Below, piece by piece: positions 17,158 through 26,291 of a stretch of DNA of 64,000 bases. A program made the translations under genes and the position numbers. The notes below the pieces were generated by a model, which was given only the letters and a program-made list of their open reading frames with translations, searched no databases and was not told the DNA's origin. The DNA lies in contig NZ_BMZR01000003.1 of NCBI RefSeq assembly GCF_014652895.1, positions 332,059 to 396,058 on the forward strand, read 5' to 3'. Positions within the stretch are counted from its first letter, which is position 1. Every line of letters starts with the position of its first letter. This stretch comes from Psychrobacter glaciei. Its GTDB lineage: Bacteria > Pseudomonadota > Gammaproteobacteria > Pseudomonadales > Moraxellaceae.

Positions 17158-19104
17158 TTAGTCATTTTCAAGGAAAGAGCGCAAGTGCTCAGAGCGTGAA
17201 GGATGACGCAATTTACGTAGTGCTTTTGCCTCGATCTGACGAATACGCTCACGCGTCACATCAAACTGCTTACCAACTTCTTCCAGCGTATGATCCGTTG
17301 GCATATCGATACCAAAACGCATTTTTAGCACACGTGCTTCACGTTCAGTCAAGTTACCCAATACGTCACGGGTAGCTTCACGTAGACCAGCAGACGTCGC
17401 ATCATCGACAGGACTTGAGATAGTACCATCTTCGATGAAATCACCTAGATGCGAGTCTTCATCGTCACCGATTGGCGTCTCCATAGAGATAGGCTCTTTA
17501 GCGATTTTTAGTACTTTACGGACTTTGACTTCGTCCATCTCTAAGCGTTCGCCTAATTCCTCAGGCGTCGGCTCGCGTCCCATTTCTTGTAGTAGCTGAC
17601 GTGAGACACGGTTGATTTTGTTAATGGTCTCAATCATATGCACAGGGATACGGATGGTACGTGCCTGATCTGCGATAGAGCGGGTAATCGCCTGACGAAT
17701 CCACCAAGTGGCGTAGGTCGAGAACTTATAACCACGACGGTATTCAAATTTATCGACCGCTTTCATCAGACCAATATTACCTTCTTGGATAAGATCCAAG
17801 AACTGTAGACCACGGTTGGTATATTTTTTGGCAATAGAAATAACCAGACGTAGGTTGGCTTCGACCATTTCTTTCTTAGCGCGGCGAGCTTTTGCTTCAC
17901 CAACAGCCATACGGCGTGCCACATCTTTCATGTCGTGGATTTTCATGTCGAGCTGCTGCTCGTAATCCCGAATTTTACGCTGTAATAAAATCACGTCATC
18001 GGTGACTTTTTCTAGAGTGCCAGCAAACGCAGGCTTACCTTTAATACGCTCAATGAGCCAATCAACGTTGGTTTCGTTACTAGGGAAGGTCTTGCGGAAC
18101 TCGTCACGCGGCATACGACCACGGCGAATGACCAAACGCATGATTTGACGTTCTTGTTTACGCACATCGTCATACACGTCATGCATAATAGCCATGACTT
18201 GATCTGACAAGCGGTTGTTTAGCTTTAGCATCATAAAGCGCTCAGCAAGTAGAGCATACGCTGTGTCAGCCTGTACGCTACCACGGCCATAATCGAGCAA
18301 GGCTTGCTTGGCTTTGATAAATAGATTTTCGATCTCTTCTAGACGTAGGCGTACTTCTTCTGGATCGATGCCGCCAGTTTCTTCTTCCTCTTCCTCAGTG
18401 TCATCAATATCATCAGAGTCGTCGTCATCGAGATCGTCTTTAGCATTGGCTTTTGGCTTGACTGGTGGTGGGTTTTCTTTTTCTTCTTTGATGCGTTCTC
18501 TTTCTTCTTTTGCCGCCTCTTTGGCTTCTTGTGCGGCTATTTTGTCTTCTTCGGTTTCAGGATCCAAAAAGCCAGTAATAACATCAGAGAGCTTTTTGTC
18601 ACCATCTTGTACTTTTTGATATTCATCAAGGACGAATTGTACTGTACCAGGCCAATAAGACATGGCATGCTGCACGTCACGAATACCTTCTTCGATACGC
18701 TTGGCAATAACAATCTCGCCCTCACGGGTTAGCAAATCGACCGTGCCCATTTCACGCATATACATACGCACAGGGTCGGTGGTACGACCTGGATCGGTTT
18801 CAACTGCGGCTAATACGGCGGCGGCTTCGTCTGCTGCCGACTCATCATCACTCGAATCATCGTTCATCAAGATGTCATCGGCATCAGGTGCAGATTCAAA
18901 GATTTTAATACCAACGTCGGTCAGCATTTGCACAATATCTTCGATCTGATCGCTTTCGGTAATAGAGTCGGGCAGTTGGTCATTCACCTCAGCATAGGTT
19001 AAATAACCTTGCTCTTTACCCATTTGGATTAAGGTGGCCAGTTGAGATGTGGACTTAGAAACTGACTTATCGTTCATAAATACTCGCTTACTTGCATCGG
19101 ACAT
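17158..19104 (-). CDS. rpoD: RNA polymerase primary sigma factor, sigma70
   Basis: 648 residues (E. coli 613). Region 1.1 is N-terminal ([20 protein letters not shown]), followed by the region 1.2 promoter segment [16 protein letters not shown]. The non-conserved region carries a long acidic run at about residues 222-240. Regions 2.1-2.4 include [20 protein letters not shown] and [15 protein letters not shown] (-10 recognition), and region 4.2 ends [20 protein letters not shown] (-35 helix-turn-helix). The ATG at 19104 has no clear ribosome binding site; a second ATG at 19077 (MNDKSVS) is an alternative start. It lies downstream of dnaG as in the classical macromolecular synthesis operon, but 447 bases apart and with no rpsU here. 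Confidence 0.98.
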   Translation of the reverse strand: MSDASKRVFMNDKSVSKSTSQLATLIQMGKEQGYLTYAEVNDQLPDSITESDQIEDIVQMLTDVGIKIFESAPDADDILMNDDSSDDESAADEAAAVLAAVETDPGRTTDPVRMYMREMGTVDLLTREGEIVIAKRIEEGIRDVQHAMSYWPGTVQFVLDEYQKVQDGDKKLSDVITGFLDPETEEDKIAAQEAKEAAKEERERIKEEKENPPPVKPKANAKDDLDDDDSDDIDDTEEEEEETGGIDPEEVRLRLEEIENLFIKAKQALLDYGRGSVQADTAYALLAERFMMLKLNNRLSDQVMAIMHDVYDDVRKQERQIMRLVIRRGRMPRDEFRKTFPSNETNVDWLIERIKGKPAFAGTLEKVTDDVILLQRKIRDYEQQLDMKIHDMKDVARRMAVGEAKARRAKKEMVEANLRLVISIAKKYTNRGLQFLDLIQEGNIGLMKAVDKFEYRRGYKFSTYATWWIRQAITRSIADQARTIRIPVHMIETINKINRVSRQLLQEMGREPTPEELGERLEMDEVKVRKVLKIAKEPISMETPIGDDEDSHLGDFIEDGTISSPVDDATSAGLREATRDVLGNLTEREARVLKMRFGIDMPTDHTLEEVGKQFDVTRERIRQIEAKALRKLRHPSRSEHLRSFLEND

Positions 19105-19551
19105 TTTTATATTGTGACGCGCTATCGCTGGCTGGGTGCGTTGATCTTATCAATCGATTGATCAAAATGTGGCGTAGAGGTTGTCAATAATATCAAAAAT
19201 GAGTGGATATGAATAAAGGCTCAAAACACTACAATAACAGGGCTAAAAAACCACTAAAAAACTGTTAAAAATATATCAAAAATAATAATTGCTAAAAATA
19301 ATACTTAAAATTCGTGCTTAACGATGCATGCTTATCATTATTTCGTAAGCCATGCCATAAATAGTTAGCGACACAGTTTAACACAGACCAGTGTAATCAA
19401 GCACGAGGTAGTGAATGCTCTCTACCATTTTTTACTATCTGCTTAACGATAAAGAAACGGTCTGAGCGACTGACCATAATCATTATTAGTGGGGTCAATC
19501 ATCATACTTTTAAAGGGCTGGCATTTTATAAAACATAAATAACACCAAATA
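19105..19551. other. dnaG-rpoD intergenic region
   Basis: 447 AT-rich bases with no credible ORF. The length suggests that rpoD has its own promoter. I see no definite sigma32 or sigma70 site or terminator. Confidence 0.4.
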
Positions 19552-21741
19552 TTAAGACTGAACCGTGACCATCTGCGCTGATTGTTCGGCTTGCTGTGCA
19601 CGTAGCCAATCATTTAATAACTGTGACTGCTTACGAACTATCGCTAGCTTAATGTGGTCAGGATTTTTAATCAGCTCTTGCATCTTTTTTTGCAAATGTA
19701 GCTTAAGCAATTGCATGACTAAATTTTCGACCAATTCATCAAGGCTTAAAATATTTCTTGCCGTTAACGTTTTATAGAACCCACCCCAACTACGGCTGAG
19801 TGTCTCTTGAGTCATCGGCTGTACGTTAGACAATATAAAGTGCGCTGCTGCGTTAGCATCTGTTGGTAGATGCTTTAGGCAACGCTTGATCGTACTGACA
19901 ATATCCAACAGGTCGGTATCTTGCAGGTCTTCCCAAGCAAGTGGACGCAGGGTATCGCTCGCAGCTTTCTGTTTGATATGCGCAGGCAGCTGTAAGTCAC
20001 TGATACCTGCTTGTTGCCAAATCGATTCAATAGGGTCTTCGAGTAAGGCGCGCGGTTGGAATAAAAAGCACAGCTGCAACTGCTGGCTGATGGTCATGTC
20101 ACCATCAAAATCTAGCAGGGCGTCTTTCGCTTCGATGTTTTGACTGCGTTTGCCACCAAGCTTTTGATAAATGTCATTATTCAGCAGGTAACGAAAGCTA
20201 CTGCCTTTGGGAAGCGCCATGGTTAGTGAGCGTACCTGTGACATCAGCTTGGCTTTGCCTTCTACCAAGGTCAAATCGTAGCGTTCGCTTAAGTAGGCAA
20301 AAATATACTGTGACAGCGGCATGGCATTTTTGATTTGCTCCCGCATGGCGTCACCGCCCTGACTCTTGATAAAGGTGTCAGGGTCATGATTATTCGGTAA
20401 GGTCAAAAACCGCAGCTCTTTATCATCAGCCAGTACAGGCAGAGCAACTTCTAGCGTGCGCCAAGCGGCTTTTTGTCCAGCACTATCACCATCAAAACTC
20501 AGTGTGAGGGTTGGGTTGAGGGTCAATAGCCGTGATATTTGGCTCTCATTAATCGCTGTACCCATAGAAGCAATTGCGCCATAGATACCGGCTTGGTAAA
20601 GGGCAATCACATCCATATAACCTTCGACCACTAACCAGCTGTCTGCGCGCTGCTGGCGAGATTCATAATAGCCATACAGTACGTGCTGCTTATGAAAAAC
20701 GGGCGAGTCGGAGGAGTTAATGTATTTAGGCTTCACTTCATCATCGAGCGCGCGACCACCAAAGCCAATGGTGCGGCCTTGATTGTCTCGAATTGGAAAA
20801 ATCACCCGATCACGTAGTAGATCATAATCGCGTCCGGACTCCGATTGGCGAACCAGACCTAGAGCTTTGAGTCCTTCAATGTCCTGCGGAAACTGATGCT
20901 CAAGATGCTGCCAACCAAATGGCGCATAGCCTAGACCGAAAGTCTCAAAGATGTCTTCCGTGATACCACGCGATAAAAAGTAATGTTTGGCATGAGGGTG
21001 GGTCGTCAGACTGTGCTGATAAAAATGCTGAATTTGCTCTAACAGATCGTATAGGTTTCCGTCTTTATCAGAGACACTATTATCACTAGGTAAGCCTGCA
21101 CCAACATTGGTATCGGTCAACCATGCAGGTGGAGCACTATTATCAGCTGTGTCTTGATAATCGGTGGGATAAGAATCCGTCGGGTAAGGCGCTGAATCGT
21201 AAGCGTCTAACGATGGATAACCGTCGTAGCTGTCTTCATAGCTATTGTCATAACTGGTGTCATGGCTATTGCTGTCATTATAAGTAGGCTGATCTGCATA
21301 ATTTTTCTGCTGATAATCAGGCGCTATGCTTGATGGTAATTGCTCATCGGCAGTTGGCTGAAATTTAACGGTTTCAGCCGGCGCACGCGTGGTAGGTTTT
21401 ATAGCAGGTTGTTTTTTTGTGCGCTGATAACTGACGTTTTGCTGTTCTTCTTTTGGGACTTCAATACCGGTTTGTTTTGACAGTTCATTGACCGCTTCAA
21501 TAAAAGTGAGGTTCTCATAATCACGTAAAAAACTGATGGCATTGCCGCCGACACTACAGCCAAAGCAGTGGTAAATGTTTTTTTGTGGATTGACATAAAA
21601 AGAAGGCGATTTTTCACCATGAAAAGGGCAGCAGCCCTTAAACTCACTTCCAGCACGTTTAAGCGTCGTGTGACGCCCAATAATACTGATTAAGTCAGCT
21701 TGGCTATTTAATTGTTCGAGAATGTGGTTTGGAATGCTCAT
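19552..21741 (-). CDS. dnaG: DNA primase
   Basis: 729 residues (E. coli 581). The N-terminal CHC2 zinc finger uses Cys38, His41, Cys59 and Cys62 (CCPFHGEKSPSFYV, YHCFGCSVGG). After it comes a Tyr/Asp/Ser/Pro-rich, apparently disordered insertion at about residues 110-220, which accounts for most of the extra length. The catalytic core resumes at LYDLLEQIQHFYQHSL and includes the TOPRIM motifs WLVVEGYMDVIALY and LSFDGDSAGQKAAWR. The C-terminal about 150 residues correspond to the helicase-binding domain. It makes the RNA primers for replication. It lies upstream of rpoD in the same orientation. Confidence 0.97.
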   Translation of the reverse strand: MSIPNHILEQLNSQADLISIIGRHTTLKRAGSEFKGCCPFHGEKSPSFYVNPQKNIYHCFGCSVGGNAISFLRDYENLTFIEAVNELSKQTGIEVPKEEQQNVSYQRTKKQPAIKPTTRAPAETVKFQPTADEQLPSSIAPDYQQKNYADQPTYNDSNSHDTSYDNSYEDSYDGYPSLDAYDSAPYPTDSYPTDYQDTADNSAPPAWLTDTNVGAGLPSDNSVSDKDGNLYDLLEQIQHFYQHSLTTHPHAKHYFLSRGITEDIFETFGLGYAPFGWQHLEHQFPQDIEGLKALGLVRQSESGRDYDLLRDRVIFPIRDNQGRTIGFGGRALDDEVKPKYINSSDSPVFHKQHVLYGYYESRQQRADSWLVVEGYMDVIALYQAGIYGAIASMGTAINESQISRLLTLNPTLTLSFDGDSAGQKAAWRTLEVALPVLADDKELRFLTLPNNHDPDTFIKSQGGDAMREQIKNAMPLSQYIFAYLSERYDLTLVEGKAKLMSQVRSLTMALPKGSSFRYLLNNDIYQKLGGKRSQNIEAKDALLDFDGDMTISQQLQLCFLFQPRALLEDPIESIWQQAGISDLQLPAHIKQKAASDTLRPLAWEDLQDTDLLDIVSTIKRCLKHLPTDANAAAHFILSNVQPMTQETLSRSWGGFYKTLTARNILSLDELVENLVMQLLKLHLQKKMQELIKNPDHIKLAIVRKQSQLLNDWLRAQQAEQSAQMVTVQS

Positions 21742-22164
21742 AAGGACGCATATTTTACCACAAGGTCTACATACAATTCATAAATGGGGACTACCGATAC
21801 CTAAAATAGTTTCAGACTAGGTGAGAAACCGCTTAATTTGTCATGAAATTCGGTGCAAGATTGTAACAGAATTGTGTTAGTGTGTTCGTTTGAACTCTCT
21901 CTCACTGCAATGAGCATCCATTTTATAGGGAAGTTATTAAGAGAGCGGTATGAGTTCAATGAGCCATGGAGTGCGCGTACTTCATGAAGATTTGCGTAAA
22001 AAACCCTGTCTGCTAATTCTGCTGTAGGTAAAAAACAGTGAAATAATCGGCGCCGTTGGTGACCGAGATCTACCCCATGATAGATAAACATCTGGACGAC
22101 AGCTAAGGCAGCAGTAGCCGCACCCAAATAGCCATAAAAACACAAACCGCAATGGGATTTGATT
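21742..22164. other. Intergenic region upstream of alkaline phosphatase gene
   Basis: 423 bases between divergent dnaG and the phosphatase gene. A minus-strand frame of 133 codons crosses it but overlaps the phosphatase start and has no family features, so it is not called. It contains an 11-base-phased array described at 21838-21877. Confidence 0.45.
21838..21877 (+). promoter_or_regulatory. Possible weak Pho-box array
   Basis: TTGTCAT (21838), TTCGGTG (21849), ATTGTAA (21860) and ATTGTGT (21871) recur every 11 bases, the period of PhoB half-sites (CTGTCAT, 4-base gap). Only the first is a good match. It is suggested mainly because the downstream gene is an alkaline phosphatase. Confidence 0.25.
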
Positions 22165-23793
22165 ATGAACGTCCGTAAAGCCACAGCAGCAGGGTTGGTC
22201 ACAACCTACCTCATGCTGACAGCGTGTACAACAATGCAGTCCGCGCCGCAAGCAGTACAATCCACGCCGGAAAAAGCCAAAAATGTCATTATGATCATTG
22301 GTGACGGTATGGGGCCACAACAAGTTGGTCTACTATTGGCGTATGCCAAGCAAGCGCCAAATTCGGTAATCACCGACGGCACGACAGCCTTTGACCGAAT
22401 CGCCGCCAACGGCCGTATGGGTATTTCCATGACCCACGCCAACAACAACCTAGTGGTCGATTCTGCCGCTTCCGCCACACAACTGGCAACCGGTCAGCTA
22501 GCTGGCGCTGAGATGGTTGGCACAAATAAAGACGGTAATAGCGCAGAAAGCATACTGGAAAAGGCCAAAAAACTAGGAAAATCTACCGGGCTGGTGTCCG
22601 ATACCCGTATTACTCATGCAACCCCAGCAGGCTTTGCCGCGCACCAGAGTCACCGCAGTCTGGAAAATGAAATTGCGGTTGATCTGCTGAACAATAACGT
22701 AGATGTCATGTTGTCCGGCGGTCTGCGTTACTGGATTCCTGAATCCGCTAATGACGAGCAATCAGCTGTCCGCCAAGAATTGGAAGTGCTATCAGAAGGT
22801 AGCGTCGTTATTAAATCTAAGCGTAAAGACAACCGAAACTTGATCGCCGAAGCACAGCAGAAGAACTATGACCTAGCATTCAATCGCTCACAGATGGAAA
22901 AGGCCGACGGCAAGATACTCGGCCTGTTTGCTTACTCAGCGTTGCCAAACGGTATTACCGAGCACCAAACTAAGAATGACCCCGCACGCACTATACCAAC
23001 GCTGAAAGAAATGTCAGAAAAAGCGATTAATTCGTTGTCCAAAAACGATAAAGGCTTTTTTCTGATGATCGAAGCTGGGCAAATCGATTGGGCAGGGCAT
23101 TACAACGACACTGGCACTATGCTGCACGAAATGCTGCGGTTGAACGAAACACTTAATCACGTATTGGATTGGGCGGAAGGCCGTGACGATACTCTTGTTG
23201 TGGTGACTGCCGATCACGAAACAGGTGGCTTTGGCTTCAGCTATTCTGCTAACGATCTACCCCATGGACGTGACCTACCGGGCAACGTGTTCAAAGAGCA
23301 ACAGTTTCAACCACTCTTCAACTTCGGCGACGTAGCGACCCTCGATAAACTATACGAGCAGAAGTCCTCCTACGGCGATATCTTCTATAGCCAGTTCGAT
23401 GCATTAGAAGCAGACCAGCAAACACCTGCTAGCTTAGCCCGTATTGTAAACGCTGAAACTGGTTTCGATATCACCGAAGCTCAGGCCAAGCGAGTGCTCG
23501 CAACCGAAGACAATCCTTTTTATACCGAAGGCCATCCTTATCTGAGCACCAAAACTGTCCCAAAAATGAACGCTAACGGCGCCTTTTTCGCTTACCAAAC
23601 TGACGACAATCGCCAGAATCTGCTGGCTCGCGAAGTGGCAGAACAGCAAAATGTAGTTTGGGCCACCGGCACTCACACCAATACACCGGTACTAGTATTC
23701 ACCCAAGGCCCAGGAGAAACTACCTTACCCTTTGGTAAGGTGCTGCATCACACAGAAGTAGGTCAACACGCTATTGAAGCACTAGAAAACTAA
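22165..23793 (+). CDS. Alkaline phosphatase, lipoprotein
   Basis: 542 residues from the ATG at 22165; a TTG two codons upstream is less likely. The signal peptide ends LMLTAC, so Cys23 is probably lipidated and the enzyme faces the periplasm or outer membrane. PhoA-superfamily metal and nucleophile motifs are all present: MIIGDGMGPQQ (Asp ligand), DSAASATQLATG (nucleophile Ser), FFLMIEAGQIDWAGHYND (Asp and His ligands), VTADHETGGFG (Asp-His) and GTHTNTPV (His). It hydrolyses phosphomonoesters to release phosphate. Codon use differs from the neighbours, with many C-ending codons; one 60-base stretch (22381-22440) is 60 % G+C. This suggests acquisition from a higher-GC donor. A GC-rich terminator follows. 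Confidence 0.95.
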   Translation: MNVRKATAAGLVTTYLMLTACTTMQSAPQAVQSTPEKAKNVIMIIGDGMGPQQVGLLLAYAKQAPNSVITDGTTAFDRIAANGRMGISMTHANNNLVVDSAASATQLATGQLAGAEMVGTNKDGNSAESILEKAKKLGKSTGLVSDTRITHATPAGFAAHQSHRSLENEIAVDLLNNNVDVMLSGGLRYWIPESANDEQSAVRQELEVLSEGSVVIKSKRKDNRNLIAEAQQKNYDLAFNRSQMEKADGKILGLFAYSALPNGITEHQTKNDPARTIPTLKEMSEKAINSLSKNDKGFFLMIEAGQIDWAGHYNDTGTMLHEMLRLNETLNHVLDWAEGRDDTLVVVTADHETGGFGFSYSANDLPHGRDLPGNVFKEQQFQPLFNFGDVATLDKLYEQKSSYGDIFYSQFDALEADQQTPASLARIVNAETGFDITEAQAKRVLATEDNPFYTEGHPYLSTKTVPKMNANGAFFAYQTDDNRQNLLAREVAEQQNVVWATGTHTNTPVLVFTQGPGETTLPFGKVLHHTEVGQHAIEALEN

Positions 23794-23830
23794 TGTATTA
23801 ATAACCGCCTGAAGACCTTTTGAATACCTT

Positions 23831-23866
23831 ACCGGCCCTCGATACTTATCGGGGGCCGGTCTACTT
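23831..23866 (+). terminator. Terminator after alkaline phosphatase gene
   Basis: GC-rich stem ACCGGCCC..CGATA / TATCG..GGGCCGGT followed by a short T-rich stretch; its composition matches the phosphatase gene, so it was probably acquired with it. Confidence 0.7.
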
Positions 23867-24177
23867 TTGGTATCTTTCTTATCTTCTGAGAACTAAGGAT
23901 ATAGACTCGCTGCGCTTCATGTTGCGCATGTCCTCGATTCCTATAATATTATGCCACTACAGTATGGTTGACTTTAAGAAATAAAAAAGTCACGCGATTA
24001 CATGATGAGGGTTGGAAACGTTGGGCATAAAATGAGGGGACAGGTGAAGAGTTTCTGGGCTGAGCTTATAAGTGTCGTTATCGGTGCAATGAGATGCGAT
24101 CATCATGCGAGTGGAAATGCTGTGATTAATATTTTTAACCCATTTAGGTGCTTTCGTTCAGATTGAGGAAACACCCT

Positions 24178-24229
24178 AGTATGAACTAAATAAGGCCAAC
24201 ATGAGCGTTGGCCTTATTTAGTTCATACT
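24178..24229. terminator. Long perfect hairpin downstream of bamD
   Basis: Perfect 23-base arms (AGTATGAACTAAATAAGGCC AAC and its complement) around the loop ATGAGC. On the minus strand it lies about 70 bases after bamD. It lacks a classic T-run directly after the stem. Confidence 0.7.
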
Positions 24230-24301
24230 GTTTCTTAATATGTTAAAAAGAAAAAATGCTATCTTAATTAACGTAGATAAGCCATCTTAACTCTAGAGCA
24301 T

Positions 24302-25516
24302 TTATTCATCATCCATATCAGTACTATCGACATTTGGATTTGATGGCGTGATACCAACACCTTGGTCAGATAGCGTTGTACGGCGTGTAGGGTTGATATT
24401 TTGTGGATCTACATTCGCTTCTCTAGCGGTAGAGCCAGTGCTCGATTGGCTAGTCACGCGCTCAGTTGACGCCTCAGGCAGACCCAATCCTACATTGATG
24501 CCATTACCACGTGTAGGAGAAGTATTGGCTCTCGGTGCGTTGGCAGACGTAGTGTTTTCGCTAGGCAGTCTCAATTGACTAGCATTACGAATAACTTGAG
24601 TTTTGGTTGCGCCAGTATAATTGCCTTCAGAGACCGAGCTGTCTTTAATACCTGAACGGCCAAGCTTACCAAAGGTTAGCTTGTTAAACCAAGTGCGGTC
24701 ACGTTTGGTGTTGAGCTTAACGCGTCCATCACTGGTCAGCCAATTCGGATAGTTGATCTGTAATAGAGTTTTGTATTCTTTTGCTAAGTCCGTTAGCCCC
24801 AGTTTTTCATGGCTATAGGCCAAAATGGCGATGGCTTCGGGTACAGATTCACTCAGTGGATAGTATTGAAACACCCATTTGGCACGGTTGACAGCAGCGA
24901 CATAAGCCTCACGCTCAATATACCAACTAGCGGCACTCAGCTCACTTTCGGCAAACTGGTTGTAAATAAAGGTCATACGCTGCGCAGCATCTGGCGTATA
25001 AGGACTATTTGGGTATTTATTAATGAGCTCTTGGAAGTTGGCAAAAGCGATACGCAGATAGGCAGTATCACGTTCAGCTTGGTTCAGTTTAAACAGTTTA
25101 AGGCCTTCAGACGAGCCTTGCATATTGGCGACACCGCGCACGTAATAGGCGTAACTGACTTGAGGGTTAGAAGGGTAGAGACCGATAAACTGATCGGCAC
25201 TAGCCGCTGCCAATTCGAACTTACCGCTTTCATACTGGGCATACATCATATCGAGCAGGGCTTGCTCAGCATATTGTCCGGTAGGATAAAAGGTACGCAG
25301 ATTGGTCAAGTCTTCAATCGCTTGAATATAACGAGATTTATCAATCTGAGCGATGGCATCGTTATAGTAGCCTTGCTCTGACTTTTCCGCAGTTTCGACT
25401 GCATCGACGTCTTTGTTGGTCAGGTTCTTAAAAGTTTGACAACCCACCAAGTTAACGCTTATTGCAAGCAGGGTGATTGAGGATAGTTTGATAAACGTAT
25501 TGCCAACAGCGTGCAT
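24302..25516 (-). CDS. bamD: Outer-membrane protein assembly factor BamD
   Basis: 404 residues from the ATG at 25516, preceded by GGAGAAG; the longer frame to 25561 is not used. The lipoprotein signal ends SVNLVGCQTF (Cys26). Residues about 45-265 are TPR-like repeats typical of BamD (YYNDAIAQIDKSRYIQAIEDL, FYPTGQYAEQALLDMMYAQY, RGVANMQGS). BamD is the essential lipoprotein of the BAM complex, which inserts beta-barrels such as the porin at 1137. The C-terminal about 140 residues are a Ser/Thr/Asn/Gly-rich tail absent from E. coli BamD (245 residues). It is divergent from rluD-pgeF, the same arrangement as in E. coli. Confidence 0.95.
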   Translation of the reverse strand: MHAVGNTFIKLSSITLLAISVNLVGCQTFKNLTNKDVDAVETAEKSEQGYYNDAIAQIDKSRYIQAIEDLTNLRTFYPTGQYAEQALLDMMYAQYESGKFELAAASADQFIGLYPSNPQVSYAYYVRGVANMQGSSEGLKLFKLNQAERDTAYLRIAFANFQELINKYPNSPYTPDAAQRMTFIYNQFAESELSAASWYIEREAYVAAVNRAKWVFQYYPLSESVPEAIAILAYSHEKLGLTDLAKEYKTLLQINYPNWLTSDGRVKLNTKRDRTWFNKLTFGKLGRSGIKDSSVSEGNYTGATKTQVIRNASQLRLPSENTTSANAPRANTSPTRGNGINVGLGLPEASTERVTSQSSTGSTAREANVDPQNINPTRRTTLSDQGVGITPSNPNVDSTDMDDE

Positions 25517-26291
25517 ACTTCTTCTCCGACACAAGGCGCATAATAGCAGCGACGCTATCATACTATATATTATAAGGTTAATAATAAAAACGATGCTTAT
25601 CGCACCAGTTAACTGTCTATTATTGAGCGTGCTAGTGGTTAAGACGACTCGTAATTGACATGATTTTTATCAAAGGCAGTTTTTGCTATGACCTATTAAG
25701 AGGGACGTTTTTAAAAATACCGTGCCATAGCATACAGTAAAATAACGCTTACTTTATAGAATAACCACCGTTTCGTCTATTTTTTCGTCATCTATTTTGC
25801 AGTTCATTTATCTAGGCTGCTTTGAATTTTAGCAAGCCTGCAATATTTATCTTAGTGTATGACAGTTTGACCTGCGGATATATCCTAAACGTCTTTGTCT
25901 ATTATGTTTCATCTATAACGTGTCAGCTTTGCAGTTTAGCATGAGCCGCCGCAACGAGCGATATCGAATGTCACTGACATCGACAAATATACAGTAAATT
26001 ACAGCAATGTCATATTTTAGAGAGTTAATCGTCAATGATTTAGGTATCAAATGATATGCATAAAGTGAGAGATAACAGTCAGCTTCTATAGGGCTTGAGC
26101 GCTTGGCATGCTACACTATGGCAGTATTGCCTCTGCTTTTTTGACCATGATAGATTTTAATCATCAAGGCACGGCATTGTTTTTCTTATACAGCACTATA
26201 TTTTCTCATTATGTTTTCCTATTATATTCTCTTATAAAGTGCCTTACAAAAACCTGTCAGGGACTTTGCTATATATAAATATAAATCTGTT
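25517..26291. other. Divergent bamD-rluD intergenic region
   Basis: 775 bases with no credible ORF on either strand. It must hold both promoters; a TGC-TATATA (extended -10-like) lies close to the rluD start. Nothing else is identifiable. Confidence 0.45.

Larger units (their letters stand above)
23794..24301. other. Intergenic region between alkaline phosphatase and bamD
   Basis: 508 bases between converging genes, with a terminator at each end (23831-23866 and 24178-24229). The middle about 300 bases carry no credible ORF. A GAGGAAACACCCTAG string at 24163-24177 weakly recalls the end of the MITE-like repeats but lacks a partner. Confidence 0.5.

Noticed and set aside
21801..22202. 133-codon minus-strand frame upstream of the alkaline phosphatase gene
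   Set aside because: It overlaps the phosphatase start, lacks a ribosome binding site and has no recognisable domain, although it could be a decayed fragment of an acquired gene.
24150..24180. GAGGAAACACCCTAG as a fourth MITE-like end
   Set aside because: Only a weak match to GAAGACACGCCCTA and no partner end or shared interior.
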